Source: Vondammii sp040505895 | GTDB taxonomy: Bacteria; Pseudomonadota; Gammaproteobacteria; Chromatiales; Chromatiaceae | Reading direction: 5' to 3' | DNA length: 64,000 nucleotides | NCBI GenBank assembly: GCA_040505895.1 | Contig: JBEVXU010000014.1 | Span: 71,838-135,837, forward strand | In this document: positions 24,109-33,090 of the stretch, in pieces | How positions within the stretch are numbered: position 1 is the stretch's first letter | How the letters are laid out: each line of letters begins with the position of its first letter | Notes under the pieces: generated by a model | Database searches by the model: none | What the model was told of the DNA's origin: nothing | The model's input: the letters and a program-made list of their open reading frames with translations, nothing else | Translations under genes and position numbers: made by a program

Positions 24109-24783
24109 ATGGATAGTAGCGACGAGCAAAAACCTCAGTGTCCGTTGGATGAGAGCGAGTGTCGGCATATCGAAGAGCTGATGGCGCTGCGTCTTCGCAC
24201 CAATGAGCTCGAAGGGTTGGTGCATACTGATACACTTACCGGCCTCTTCAACTACCGCTACTTTCTTCTGGCTCTGGAGCAGGAGCTGGAACGTACCCGC
24301 CGCAGTGGTCACCCCACCTCCCTGGTAATGCTCGACCTGGACCATTTCAAGGGTGTTAATGATACTTGGGGTCATGAGGTGGGTAACCAAGTGCTGCGTC
24401 AGACCGCAGATATAATCGGGCAACTGCTGCGCCGGGTGGATCTTCCCTGCCGTTACGGCGGTGAGGAGTTTGTCCTTATTCTTCCGGCAACGCCTCTGCC
24501 TCGTGCCATCACTGTAGCTGAGCGGTTGCGACAGGCGATTGCGGATACCCCGATAGAGCTTGGGAGTGAGAGTTTTTCTGTGACCGTCAGTATGGGGGTG
24601 AGTGTCTATGGCAGAAACAGCAAAATGACCTCAGACGCCCTTATTCAGGAAGCTGATGCCCTGCTCTATCAGGCAAAGGAGGGGGGGCGAAATCGTGTTG
24701 AACATACCGCTCTGGATGAAGCCAGGCCGGCTGGACAGGTTAGCAAGGATGAGAAGAGTGCACTATTTGATGATTTCGATTAA
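24109..24783 (+). CDS. Diguanylate cyclase (GGDEF domain)
   Basis: 224 residues: a 35-residue N-terminal helix and one GGDEF domain (about 38-200). The active-site motif is GGEEF (117-121); the inhibitory I-site RxxD is present as RRVD (108-111) at the canonical spacing, so product inhibition is likely. DTLTGLFNYRYF and LDLDHFKGVNDTWGHEVGN are the other hallmarks. It makes cyclic di-GMP in the cytoplasm. There is no sensory domain, so regulation must come through the short N-terminus, partners or expression. The downstream DUF4124 gene overlaps its stop, and frdCAB follows. Confidence 0.92.
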   Translation: MDSSDEQKPQCPLDESECRHIEELMALRLRTNELEGLVHTDTLTGLFNYRYFLLALEQELERTRRSGHPTSLVMLDLDHFKGVNDTWGHEVGNQVLRQTADIIGQLLRRVDLPCRYGGEEFVLILPATPLPRAITVAERLRQAIADTPIELGSESFSVTVSMGVSVYGRNSKMTSDALIQEADALLYQAKEGGRNRVEHTALDEARPAGQVSKDEKSALFDDFD

Positions 24784-25282
24784 CCGGAGTTTTCCATGCT
24801 TGGCTGTGCCGGTACGCCGTTGTATTACGGGTCTCCTGGCTTTTCTCTGCATAGTGATTGTGGCTAGTCCCACGGTGATGGCCGGCATCTATCGTTGGGT
24901 TGACGAAAACGGCAAAGTTCACTTTACCGACCGTCCGCCAGCAGACCAGAAAACCAAACAGGTTAAAATCCGCCAGTTGGAAAATGGTGACCGGAAAGAC
25001 GGGGTGCAAACTGAGGCGGAGCGCAAACAGTTGCAGCAGAGGCTGCTGGACAGTTATCGGCAGGATCGTGAGGCAAAACAGGAAGCTGCCACGAAGAAGA
25101 AAAAAGAGGCTCATGAGCGGGAGGTCAGGTGCATATATGCAAAAGATCAGCTGCGGGAGTATCGGGATGCATCGGGACTCTATGAGCCCCAAGCTGATGG
25201 TAGCCGCAGAATACTCTCCAAAGAGGCTCATGCGGCAACCATCGAGCGGATAAGAAAAACGGTCGAGCGGTGGTGCGATTGA
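24770..25282 (+). CDS. DUF4124-domain exported protein
   Basis: 170 residues from ATG 24770, which overlaps the end of the GGDEF gene by 14 bp; a GTG at 24806 is an alternative start. A signal peptide (CITGLLAFLCIVIVASPTVMA) precedes the DUF4124 motif GIYRWVDENGKVHFTDRPP, and the rest is a Lys/Gln/Glu-rich helical region with two Cys. DUF4124 proteins are periplasmic or envelope-associated with unknown role, common in gammaproteobacteria. It ends 32 bp before frdC. Confidence 0.8.
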   Translation: MISINRSFPCLAVPVRRCITGLLAFLCIVIVASPTVMAGIYRWVDENGKVHFTDRPPADQKTKQVKIRQLENGDRKDGVQTEAERKQLQQRLLDSYRQDREAKQEAATKKKKEAHEREVRCIYAKDQLREYRDASGLYEPQADGSRRILSKEAHAATIERIRKTVERWCD

Positions 25283-25314
25283 CCCCGTCGGGTCAACCAG
25301 AGGTTCCAGGAAGT

Positions 25315-26058
25315 ATGTCGATCAAACCGTTGTTAAAGAAAAAACTTTCAGTCTGGCCGGCACGTCTCGATCTGTTGCAGAGTGCTACTGGTCTGTTGCT
25401 CGCCCTGTTTATGTGGCTGCACATGTTCTTTGTCTCCTCCATCCTCATTGGTAAGGATGCGTTTTGGGGGATGGCGCGCTTCTTTGAAGGCTACTTCTTC
25501 CTCGGTTACCCACTGCCTCTTCTGGTGAGTCTATTCGTCGCCGCGGTGTTACTGTTATTGTTGGTTCACGCCCTGCTTGCACTGCGCAAGTTTCCCGCCA
25601 GCTGGCGTCAGTATCGGGGCTTCTGGCTGCATATGGGACGGATGAGTCATGCCGACACCAACCTATGGATGGTGCAGGTTGTTACCGGCTTCCTGATGTT
25701 TTTTCTCGCCCCGGCACATCTCTATATCATGCTCTCCCAGCCTGAACTGATCGGTCCCTACGCATCTGCCGACAGAGTCTGGAGCGGTCGCCTCTGGCCT
25801 CTTTATCTACTGCTGCTGTTTGCCGTAGAGCTCCACGGTGTAGTGGGTCTCTATCGTCTGGCGGTGAAGTGGGGCTGGTTTTCCGCAGCTGACCCCGGAC
25901 AGACGCGCAGGCGACTGAAACGGCTGAAGTGGGCGCTGACCAGCTTCTTCCTGATTCTTGGTCTGACAACCCTTGGCGCCTTTGTGAAGATCGGTATTGA
26001 ACATGCCCCCCATGAGGGTGAGCTTTATACACCCGCCTGGGTGGAGGCACATCAATGA
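25315..26058 (+). CDS. frdC: Fumarate reductase cytochrome b subunit (Wolinella type)
   Basis: 247 residues from ATG 25315 (AGGAAG just upstream). Five TM helices with His residues in LFMWLHMFFVSS, LLLVHALLAL, FWLHMGRMSHADTN, PAHLYIMLS and FAVELHGVVGLYRL that can bind the two hemes b of the diheme QFR/SQR type. Length and gene order (C-A-B) match the Wolinella/Campylobacter enzyme and not the four-subunit E. coli Frd. It anchors FrdAB to the inner membrane and exchanges electrons with quinone. It overlaps frdA by 4 bp. Confidence 0.9.
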   Translation: MSIKPLLKKKLSVWPARLDLLQSATGLLLALFMWLHMFFVSSILIGKDAFWGMARFFEGYFFLGYPLPLLVSLFVAAVLLLLLVHALLALRKFPASWRQYRGFWLHMGRMSHADTNLWMVQVVTGFLMFFLAPAHLYIMLSQPELIGPYASADRVWSGRLWPLYLLLLFAVELHGVVGLYRLAVKWGWFSAADPGQTRRRLKRLKWALTSFFLILGLTTLGAFVKIGIEHAPHEGELYTPAWVEAHQ

Positions 26059-28034
26059 AAGTGATCTATACCGATGTACTGGTGATTGGTGGCGGCCTTG
26101 CCGGTATGCGCACCGCCATTGGTGTCAAACGCCGGGGATTGGAGACGCTGGTATTGTCACTGGTGCCTGCTAAGCGCTCCCACTCGGTGGCGGCTCAAGG
26201 TGGCATGCAGGCGAGCCTCGGTAACTGTGTCAAGGGGACGGGGGATAACGAGGATGTCCACTTTCAGGACACGGTGCGTGGCAGCGACTGGGGTTGTGAT
26301 CAGGAGGTGGCGCGACTGTTCACTCATATGGCACCGAAGGCAGTGCGTGAGCTTGCCGCCTGGGGCGTATCCTGGAATCGCGTCACCAGAGGTGACCATG
26401 AGGTGGTTATTGGCGGCCAGAGAGAGACGCTGACCGCTCAGGACCGGGCTCACGGCTTGATCACTGCACGGGACTTTGGCGGCACCAAAAAGTGGCGCAC
26501 CTGCTATACCTCCGACGGCACCGGCCACGCCATGCTTTATGCTCTTGGTGACAGGGCCAACGCTGAAGAGGTGCCGGTACACGAGCGCAAAGAGGCGGTG
26601 GCGCTGATTCATGACGGGAAGCGCTGTCATGGTGCAGTTGTTCGCGACCTGATCAGTGGTGAATTGAGTGCCTATCTGGCTAAGGCCTGCGTTATGGCAA
26701 CCGGTGGGTATGGGCGGATATATGGTGTCTCAACCAATGCGGTGATTAACGAGGGTACAGGGCAGGCGCTGGCGCTGGAGACTGGTGTTGCTCCACTGGC
26801 TAATCTGGAGGCGGTACAGTTTCACCCCACGGCCATCGTGCCAGCGGGTATTTTGGTCACAGAAGGGTGTCGGGGCGATGGCGGCCTGCTGCGAGACAAA
26901 GATGGACACCGCTTCATGCCTGACTATGAGCCGGAGAAGAAGGAGCTCGCCTCCCGCGATGTGGTTTCCCGCCGCATGGCTGAGCACATGCGCGCCGGTA
27001 AGGGGGTGGAGAGCCCCTACGGTGACCACCTGTGGCTGGATGTTACGGTCCTCGGTGCCACCCATATCGATAAAAAATTACGTGAAGTGAAGGATATATG
27101 TAACTACTTCCTCGGTATCGATCCCGCTAAGGAGTGGATACCGGTGCGCCCCACTCAGCACTACTCCATGGGCGGCATCAGAACCGATTACCGGGGGGAA
27201 AGCCCCTGGCTCAAGGGGTTGTTCGCCTGTGGCGAAGTCGCCTGCTGGGATATGCACGGTTTTAACCGTCTGGGGGGCAACTCGGTGGCGGAGACCGTGG
27301 TCAGCGGCATGTTGGTCTCTGAGTATGTCGCCGATTTCTGCGAGGATGAAAAAGGGGGGCTGAATCCCTCCGTCTCCCTGGCAGAGACGTTTGTTGCCAG
27401 GGAACAGCAGCGGCTGCAGCAGCTTTGCGATCGCGAGGGTGGAGAGAGTGCCGTCGAGCTGAAAAAAGAGATGGAGTCGATCATGATGGAGAGGGTCGGG
27501 CTGTTCCGTAACGGTACCGACCTGGAGACTGCTGTAGCGGCGCTCGAGTCTTTACTCAGTCGCAGCCGCCGGCTCTCCCTTGCCGACAATCGCCCCGGTG
27601 CCAATCCGGAACTGGTACTCGCCTACCGTCTGCCGCGAATGCTGAAGATCGCCATTGGTGTCGCTCTGGGCGCCTTGCAGCGTACCGAGAGTCGTGGGGC
27701 ACACTTCCGAGAGGATCACCCCGGTCGCAACGACAGGGAGTGGCTGAATCGTAGCCTCTTTTTCTGGCGGGACGAAGAGGCGACGCGGCCTGAGGTGGAG
27801 TATCAGCCTCTCGATGTCAAAACGATGGAGCTGCCACCGGGATTTCGTGGCTATGGAGAGAAAAATATTACTGAACACCCGGATACACCGTCAAGACAGG
27901 CAGAGGTCGATGCTGAGGGAGCGTCCTCCGGTGCGGACCGACATCTCCTGCAAGACCGGCTGTTGCCATTTAGGCAGTTGTTGCCGGAAAAGTACCGTGG
28001 TGATAATGAACGCTTGGATGAGTTACCGGAATGA
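26055..28034 (+). CDS. frdA: Fumarate reductase flavoprotein subunit
   Basis: 659 residues (Wolinella FrdA: 656). FAD Rossmann motif VIGGGLAGMRTAIGVKRRG; His43 in RSHSVAAQGGMQAS is at the position of covalent FAD attachment. LEAVQFHPTAIVP, GCRGDGGLLRDKDGHRF, the HYSMGGI motif and GLFACGEVACWDMHGFNRLGGNS are catalytic or FAD-binding segments. It interconverts fumarate and succinate. Overlaps frdC and frdB by 4 bp each, so the three subunits are coupled. The enzyme could serve fumarate respiration, a reductive TCA branch or succinate oxidation; the sequence does not decide which. Confidence 0.95.
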   Translation: MKVIYTDVLVIGGGLAGMRTAIGVKRRGLETLVLSLVPAKRSHSVAAQGGMQASLGNCVKGTGDNEDVHFQDTVRGSDWGCDQEVARLFTHMAPKAVRELAAWGVSWNRVTRGDHEVVIGGQRETLTAQDRAHGLITARDFGGTKKWRTCYTSDGTGHAMLYALGDRANAEEVPVHERKEAVALIHDGKRCHGAVVRDLISGELSAYLAKACVMATGGYGRIYGVSTNAVINEGTGQALALETGVAPLANLEAVQFHPTAIVPAGILVTEGCRGDGGLLRDKDGHRFMPDYEPEKKELASRDVVSRRMAEHMRAGKGVESPYGDHLWLDVTVLGATHIDKKLREVKDICNYFLGIDPAKEWIPVRPTQHYSMGGIRTDYRGESPWLKGLFACGEVACWDMHGFNRLGGNSVAETVVSGMLVSEYVADFCEDEKGGLNPSVSLAETFVAREQQRLQQLCDREGGESAVELKKEMESIMMERVGLFRNGTDLETAVAALESLLSRSRRLSLADNRPGANPELVLAYRLPRMLKIAIGVALGALQRTESRGAHFREDHPGRNDREWLNRSLFFWRDEEATRPEVEYQPLDVKTMELPPGFRGYGEKNITEHPDTPSRQAEVDAEGASSGADRHLLQDRLLPFRQLLPEKYRGDNERLDELPE

Positions 28035-28762
28035 GTCGAACCCTTAATTTCCATATTCTCCGGCACAACCCGGCAGATACTGAAAGCCGGCCTGAACTAG
28101 TGACCTATAATCTGGAAGAGACGCCGGGTATGACTCTGTTTATCGCCCTCAACCAGATTCGTGAAAATCAGGCCACTTCACTCGCTTTCGATTTTGTTTG
28201 TCGTGCAGGGGTCTGTGGTAGCTGCGGCATGATCATTAACGGTCGTCCGGGCCTCGCCTGCCGCACCCTTACCGAAGCGCTGCCCGACGAAATCACTCTG
28301 CTGCCTCTACCCACCTTCGAATTGATTGCCGACCTTTCAGTCAACACCGGCAACTGGATGAACGCCATGAATCATCGGCTGCAGAACTGGGTACATCTTC
28401 ACCAGGAGCCGGAGATAGATCGGATGGAGCCGCCGATGGAGCCGGAGCTGGCGGAGGCGATCTATGAACTCGACCGCTGTATTGAGTGCGGCTGCTGCAT
28501 CACAGCCTGTGGCACAGCGATTATGCGGGAGGGCTTTATCGGTGCTGTCGGGATCAACAAGGTTGCCCATTTTCGGCTCGATCCCAGGGATGATCGTAAC
28601 GATGACGACTACTATCAAGTGATAGGAGATGACGACGGCGTGTTCGGTTGCATGAGTCTGCTTGGTTGTCAGGATCTTTGCCCTAAAGAGCTGTCGCTGC
28701 AGACCCAGATCGCCTTTATCCGCCGAAAGATGATGCTGAAGGGTTTATTTCCTGAAAAATAG
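28031..28762 (+). CDS. frdB: Fumarate reductase iron-sulfur subunit
   Basis: 243 residues. [2Fe-2S] ligands Cys57, 62, 65 and 77 (CRAGVCGSCGMII...ACRT), at the same positions as in Wolinella; [4Fe-4S] motif CIECGCC...C (150-160) with Cys217; [3Fe-4S] from Cys160, 207 and 213 (GCMSLLGCQDLCPKEL). It passes electrons between FrdA and the heme subunit. Last gene of the operon; no clear terminator is seen in the 135 bp before the next gene. Confidence 0.95.
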   Translation: MSRTLNFHILRHNPADTESRPELVTYNLEETPGMTLFIALNQIRENQATSLAFDFVCRAGVCGSCGMIINGRPGLACRTLTEALPDEITLLPLPTFELIADLSVNTGNWMNAMNHRLQNWVHLHQEPEIDRMEPPMEPELAEAIYELDRCIECGCCITACGTAIMREGFIGAVGINKVAHFRLDPRDDRNDDDYYQVIGDDDGVFGCMSLLGCQDLCPKELSLQTQIAFIRRKMMLKGLFPEK

Positions 28763-28897
28763 GCCGCTAATCATGTCATACACTTTTTCCGGCATAGGGG
28801 CTGCCTAACGGTCAACGGATTCCACTGTGGTATCCTTAGCGCCGATTATCAACAAGATTGACAGCTTCGGCCCGTGTAATGAGCTAGAGGAGTTATA

Positions 28898-29665
28898 TTG
28901 AAAGACAATAGCAAATTCTCTGCGACTGGGAGATCTCTCAAGGAAGGACCAGTCATTTATCAAGCGGAACATGATTCAATAGATGAGTACAGGGCAAAAA
29001 AGAACCTTACTCTGGCTGAACTTAACCATGTGTTTAAGATGTATCTGCACAAGCGTAGATCTCATCGTGAAGATATCACCATAGTGGGGCAGTTCTCAGT
29101 CCTCTATAACGACCCGAGATTGATCTCATGGCACACCTTGAGCAAATCGGAACAGAGTGACGCCCTCTCCGATCTGGTGATAATGCCTGAGGTATACAAT
29201 GATCTGATCACCCCAATGGGTACAACCGCTGGTGATGATCAGATAATAAAGGGGGTGGTGAAGGATGCCGTTCAGAATGCCATAGACAGCTTCTCCCATG
29301 CCGCATTTGTGCAGAAAAAGTATGTCACCCGTTTTCCTGGAATTAAGATCATCCTGTTTATGGATCAGGCCAGTAAGCGGCTTGTTCTCGGGGTGATGGA
29401 TAACGGCTTTGGGGAGTCAGTCAAAAAACCCAAAAAGTCTCACACCGGCGAGGAGTATGGTGACGATATGGTGTCAAAAATCGTCGATTGGATGATACGG
29501 CGATTCGTTGCTAAGGATGAGAGTGAGGTCAGGTATGACATCGCCTACACCGGTGGCCAGGGTATGGCATTGAAAAAGATTAATATTGAGCTGCAACTGG
29601 ATGCAAAGGTCCATTTTATGGCATCAGGCGCGGCCTTCGAACTGACACTAAAAAATTACTTCTAA
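28898..29665 (+). CDS. Orphan GHKL/HATPase_c-like protein
   Basis: 255 residues from TTG 28898 with AGAGGAG 6 bases upstream. An N-box-like helix (VKDAVQNAIDSFSHAAF, about 123), a G1-like box (VMDNGFGESVKK, about 166-178) and a G2-like segment (YTGGQGMALKKINIEL) fit the Bergerat ATP-binding fold of histidine kinases, HSP90 and MutL. No receiver, HisKA, PAS or TM part is present. The first 110 residues are unrecognised (LAELNHVFKMYLHKRRSHREDITIVG). It may be an anti-sigma or stand-alone kinase-like regulator; this is inference. No linked partner gene. Confidence 0.65.
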   Translation: MKDNSKFSATGRSLKEGPVIYQAEHDSIDEYRAKKNLTLAELNHVFKMYLHKRRSHREDITIVGQFSVLYNDPRLISWHTLSKSEQSDALSDLVIMPEVYNDLITPMGTTAGDDQIIKGVVKDAVQNAIDSFSHAAFVQKKYVTRFPGIKIILFMDQASKRLVLGVMDNGFGESVKKPKKSHTGEEYGDDMVSKIVDWMIRRFVAKDESEVRYDIAYTGGQGMALKKINIELQLDAKVHFMASGAAFELTLKNYF

Positions 29666-29681
29666 TCCCCTGTACAGTCGT

Positions 29682-29975
29682 CTAGCCAATCTGCCAGTAT
29701 CCTTGATGGACCATTTCGGTAATCTCATCGGCACTGACCGGTTTGCTGATAAGAAAGCCCTGCATTTCGTCACAGTTCTCCCGCTGTAAAAATGCTCTCT
29801 GCTGTTCAGTCTCCACCCCTTCGGCTATTACCCGCAGATTAAGGCTGTGGGCCAGAGCGATAATGGCGCGGCAGATGGCGGCATCATTGCCGTTATCCGG
29901 CAGGTCGCGAACAAATGACTGATCGATTTTGAGTCGGTCGATGTCGAGAAACATCAGTGCCAGCGGCTGGAGAAG
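29682..29975 (-). pseudogene. GGDEF-EAL remnant (scar of an internal deletion)
   Basis: The frame reads LLQPLALMFLDIDR, the start of a GGDEF active-site region (normally followed by FK.IND), and passes directly into LKIDQSFVRDLPDN...VIAEGVETEQQ...CDEMQGFLISKPVSADEI, the last 80 residues of an EAL domain. The rest of both domains is missing. DR[FL]K occurs at both places, so recombination at a short homology could explain the join. The catalytic EVL/EAL motif is absent, so it is non-functional. A 90-codon ORF from ATG 29954 remains. Confidence 0.7.
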
Positions 29976-30073
29976 TGTGCTGCCTGATCACCAACAAACT
30001 CTTCCAGCATCTCGGTAATGCCGTGGGTATCGATCAGTGTGCCGTAGACATCGAATGCGAGAGTTAGGGCCAT
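29954..30073 (-). pseudogene. 5' fragment of a type II haloacid-dehalogenase gene
   Basis: ATG 30073 opens MALTLAFDVYGTLIDTHGIT and runs 39 codons to a stop at 29954-29956. FDVYGTLIDT is the nucleophile motif of (S)-2-haloacid dehalogenase type proteins (normally about 220 residues), and the following FVGDQAAHFSSRW matches that family's continuation. It then breaks off where the GGDEF/EAL fragment begins in another frame. So two unrelated broken genes abut, which marks a deletion junction at about 29957-29970. Confidence 0.75.
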
Positions 30074-30245
30074 GCAGGAATTCTTCTATCCTGAGATTTC
30101 ACTCCCCTAAGGATAGTACAGTAGGGCGTACTCGCAGAAAGGTGGAGTTTTGGTAGTTGCAAGAGTCACTCCTGGTAGTCATGGGCTTATTTTATTGTAT
30201 GGGTTATCCTGCCCGGTCTGACAGATTGCCGAGTGATAGAGAACC

Positions 30246-32954
30246 ATGGCTGTGACCCCCCCTTTTATCCTGGTAGATGGCTCCTCCTACCTGTTTCGCG
30301 CCTACCATGCGCTGCCACCTCTGACCAACTCCCACGGCGAGGCCACCGGCGCTATCGTCGGTGTGGTGAATATGCTGCGTAAGCTGATTGATGAGTATCA
30401 GCCGGAGCGAATGGCGGTGGTGTTCGATGCTCCAGGCGGCAGCTTTCGCAATCAGATGTATGACCAGTACAAAGCCAACCGCCCCCCCATGCCCGATGAC
30501 TTGCGGGAGCAGATAGAGCCCCTTCACCGCATCGTCGAGGCGATGGGGTTGCCGCTGCTGATGGTGCCCGGAGTGGAGGCGGACGATGTCATCGGTACCC
30601 TCGCCGCACAAGCCTCATCCCTTGAGATGAAAACGCTGATCTCAACTGGCGACAAGGACCTGGCACAGCTGGTGGACGAGCGGGTCACGCTGATCAACAC
30701 TATGAACAACAGCCTGATGGATAGGGAGGGCGTGGTGGCGAAGTTTGGCGTCACCCCAGAGCAGATCATCGACTATCTAGCCCTTGTGGGCGACTCTTCC
30801 GATAATATTCCAGGTATCCCCAAGTGCGGTCCAAAGACCGCTGCCAAATGGTTGGGGGCCTATGGCAACGCCGATCAGCTGGTGACTCATGCCGAAGAGA
30901 TCAAGGGTAAGGTGGGTGAGTATCTGCGGGAGAATCTTGAGCAGCTTGCCCTCTCCCGCGAGTTGACTACCATCCGTCTTGATCTCGATCTGGGTGTTAC
31001 GCCGGTCGACCTGAAGCCGGCGCCGCCCAATCGTAAAGCGCTGCATCAACTCTACAGCCGTATCGAGGCGCGGCGCCTGCTTGCCACTCTGGAAGAGGGG
31101 GAGAGTGATATTGCCGAGGTGGAGAGCCCCCCGCCGCCGGAAACCCACTACGAGACGATACTCGAACAGGCCGATTTTGACCGCTGGTTGGCACGGTTGG
31201 AGAACGCCGACTGCTTCGCTTTTGATACGGAGACCACCAGCCTCGACTATATGCAGGCAGAGATAGTCGGTCTCTCTTTTGCAGTTGAGGCGGGGGAGGC
31301 GGCTTATCTGCCGGTGGCGCATATCTATCCAGGAGCTCCACAGCAACTGGAGCGAGAGGCGGTGCTGGGGTTGATGAAGCCGCTGCTGGAAGATTCGAAG
31401 CACCTCAAGGTGGGGCAAAATCTGAAGTACGACATGAGCGTACTCGCTCGTTACGGCATTGAACTACAGGGTATCGCCCATGACACCATGCTTGAGTCCT
31501 ACGTCCTCGACTCTACCGCCACCCGCCACGACATGGACTCCTTGGCCAATAAGTACCTGGGATTCAAGACCATCAAGTTCGAAGAGGTGGCGGGCAAGGG
31601 GGCGAAACAGCTCACTTTTGACCAGGTGCCCCTGGAGGCGGCATCGCCCTATGCGGCTGAGGATGCCGATATTACACTGCGACTGCACCAGGCCTTGTGG
31701 CCAAAGCTGGAGAGTGAGCCCTCTCTGGCCAGGCTCTACAGTGAGCTGGAGGTGCCACTGCTGACGGTGCTTTCGAAGATTGAGCGTACCGGTGTAGTGG
31801 TGGACAGTGCCATGCTGGAGCAGCAGAGCCGGGAGCTCGCGGTGACCATGCACGACCTGGAGCAGCAGGCCTATGAGATTGCAGGCCGTACCTTCAACCT
31901 GGGTTCGCCGAAGCAGATCGGTCATATCTTCTTTGAGGAGCTGGAGTTGCCGGTGATCTCAAAGACCCCGAAAGGTGCTCCCTCCACCGCTGAGTCTGTG
32001 CTGCAGGAGCTGGCGGATCAGGGACATGATCTGCCGGCACTGATTCTGCAACATCGCGGGCTGTCGAAACTAAAGTCCACCTATACTGACAAGCTGCCAT
32101 TGATGGTGGACCGTGATAGTGGCCGGGTTCACACCTCCTATCATCAGGCGGTGGCGGCCACCGGTCGCCTCAGCTCGTCCGATCCCAATCTGCAGAATAT
32201 CCCGGTACGCAGTGAGGAGGGGCGGCGTATCCGTCAGGCGTTTATCCCTGCCCCAGGCTACCGCATGGTGGCGGCGGACTACTCTCAGATCGAACTGCGC
32301 ATCATGGCCCACCTCTCCGGTGACGAGGGGCTTTTGAGGGCGTTTGCCGAGGGTGTTGATGTCCATCGGGCCACCGCCGCCGAGGTATTCGGTGCCACCT
32401 CACCCGATGAGGTGACCAGTGATCAGCGCCGTTCCGCCAAGGCGATCAACTTCGGCCTGATCTACGGCATGTCCGCCTTTGGCCTGGCCAAGCAGTTGGG
32501 AATCGGCCGTGGCGATGCCCAGAGCTACGTTGATCTATACTTCGAGCGCTACCCTGGGGTTCAGGCGTTTATGGATAGCACCCGTCTCGAAGCCCATGAA
32601 AAAGGCTATGTCGAGACGGTGTTTGGCCGTCGCCTCTATCTCCCCGAGATCAACTCTCGTAACGGTATGCGCCGAGCGGCGGCGGAGCGCACCGCTATCA
32701 ATGCGCCTATGCAGGGGACCGCTTCGGATATCATTAAACGCGCCATGCTGGCAGTGAGCAGCTGGATTGAGAAAGAGCGGCCACCACTACGGATGATGAT
32801 GCAGGTACACGATGAACTGGTATTTGAGGTGCGTGAGGACCAGATGGAAGCCTGCAGCGCAAAGATCAGGGAGTTGATGGAGGGTGCGGCTGAACTAAAG
32901 GTGCCATTGGTGGTGGATGTGGGGGTCGGTGACAACTGGGATGAGGCTCACTGA
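30246..32954 (+). CDS. polA: DNA polymerase I
   Basis: 902 residues with all three domains: 5'-3' exonuclease (1-290; LVDGSSYLFRAYHALPP, VEADDVIGTLA, GDKDLAQLV, GDSSDNIPGIPKCGPKTA), proofreading 3'-5' exonuclease (about 300-500; FAFDTETTSLD intact, so active), and polymerase (about 520-902; motif A AADYSQIELRIMAHLS, O-helix RRSAKAINFGLIYGMS, motif C MQVHDELVFEV). It fills gaps in repair and removes RNA primers. In many gammaproteobacteria engB follows closely; here it is 4 kb away, behind a sugar-gene block. Confidence 0.97.
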   Translation: MAVTPPFILVDGSSYLFRAYHALPPLTNSHGEATGAIVGVVNMLRKLIDEYQPERMAVVFDAPGGSFRNQMYDQYKANRPPMPDDLREQIEPLHRIVEAMGLPLLMVPGVEADDVIGTLAAQASSLEMKTLISTGDKDLAQLVDERVTLINTMNNSLMDREGVVAKFGVTPEQIIDYLALVGDSSDNIPGIPKCGPKTAAKWLGAYGNADQLVTHAEEIKGKVGEYLRENLEQLALSRELTTIRLDLDLGVTPVDLKPAPPNRKALHQLYSRIEARRLLATLEEGESDIAEVESPPPPETHYETILEQADFDRWLARLENADCFAFDTETTSLDYMQAEIVGLSFAVEAGEAAYLPVAHIYPGAPQQLEREAVLGLMKPLLEDSKHLKVGQNLKYDMSVLARYGIELQGIAHDTMLESYVLDSTATRHDMDSLANKYLGFKTIKFEEVAGKGAKQLTFDQVPLEAASPYAAEDADITLRLHQALWPKLESEPSLARLYSELEVPLLTVLSKIERTGVVVDSAMLEQQSRELAVTMHDLEQQAYEIAGRTFNLGSPKQIGHIFFEELELPVISKTPKGAPSTAESVLQELADQGHDLPALILQHRGLSKLKSTYTDKLPLMVDRDSGRVHTSYHQAVAATGRLSSSDPNLQNIPVRSEEGRRIRQAFIPAPGYRMVAADYSQIELRIMAHLSGDEGLLRAFAEGVDVHRATAAEVFGATSPDEVTSDQRRSAKAINFGLIYGMSAFGLAKQLGIGRGDAQSYVDLYFERYPGVQAFMDSTRLEAHEKGYVETVFGRRLYLPEINSRNGMRRAAAERTAINAPMQGTASDIIKRAMLAVSSWIEKERPPLRMMMQVHDELVFEVREDQMEACSAKIRELMEGAAELKVPLVVDVGVGDNWDEAH

Positions 32955-33090
32955 TGATGGGTGCAGCCGGCCATGCCCTGGTGAGTACTATACTATGAGC
33001 ACATAAGACACCACGCTGTTATCGCCGGGATATCCCGAGGATCAGTTGTTGTCATCTGACTCTGTTTTATTAGGATGGTGGTTGTAAGTT

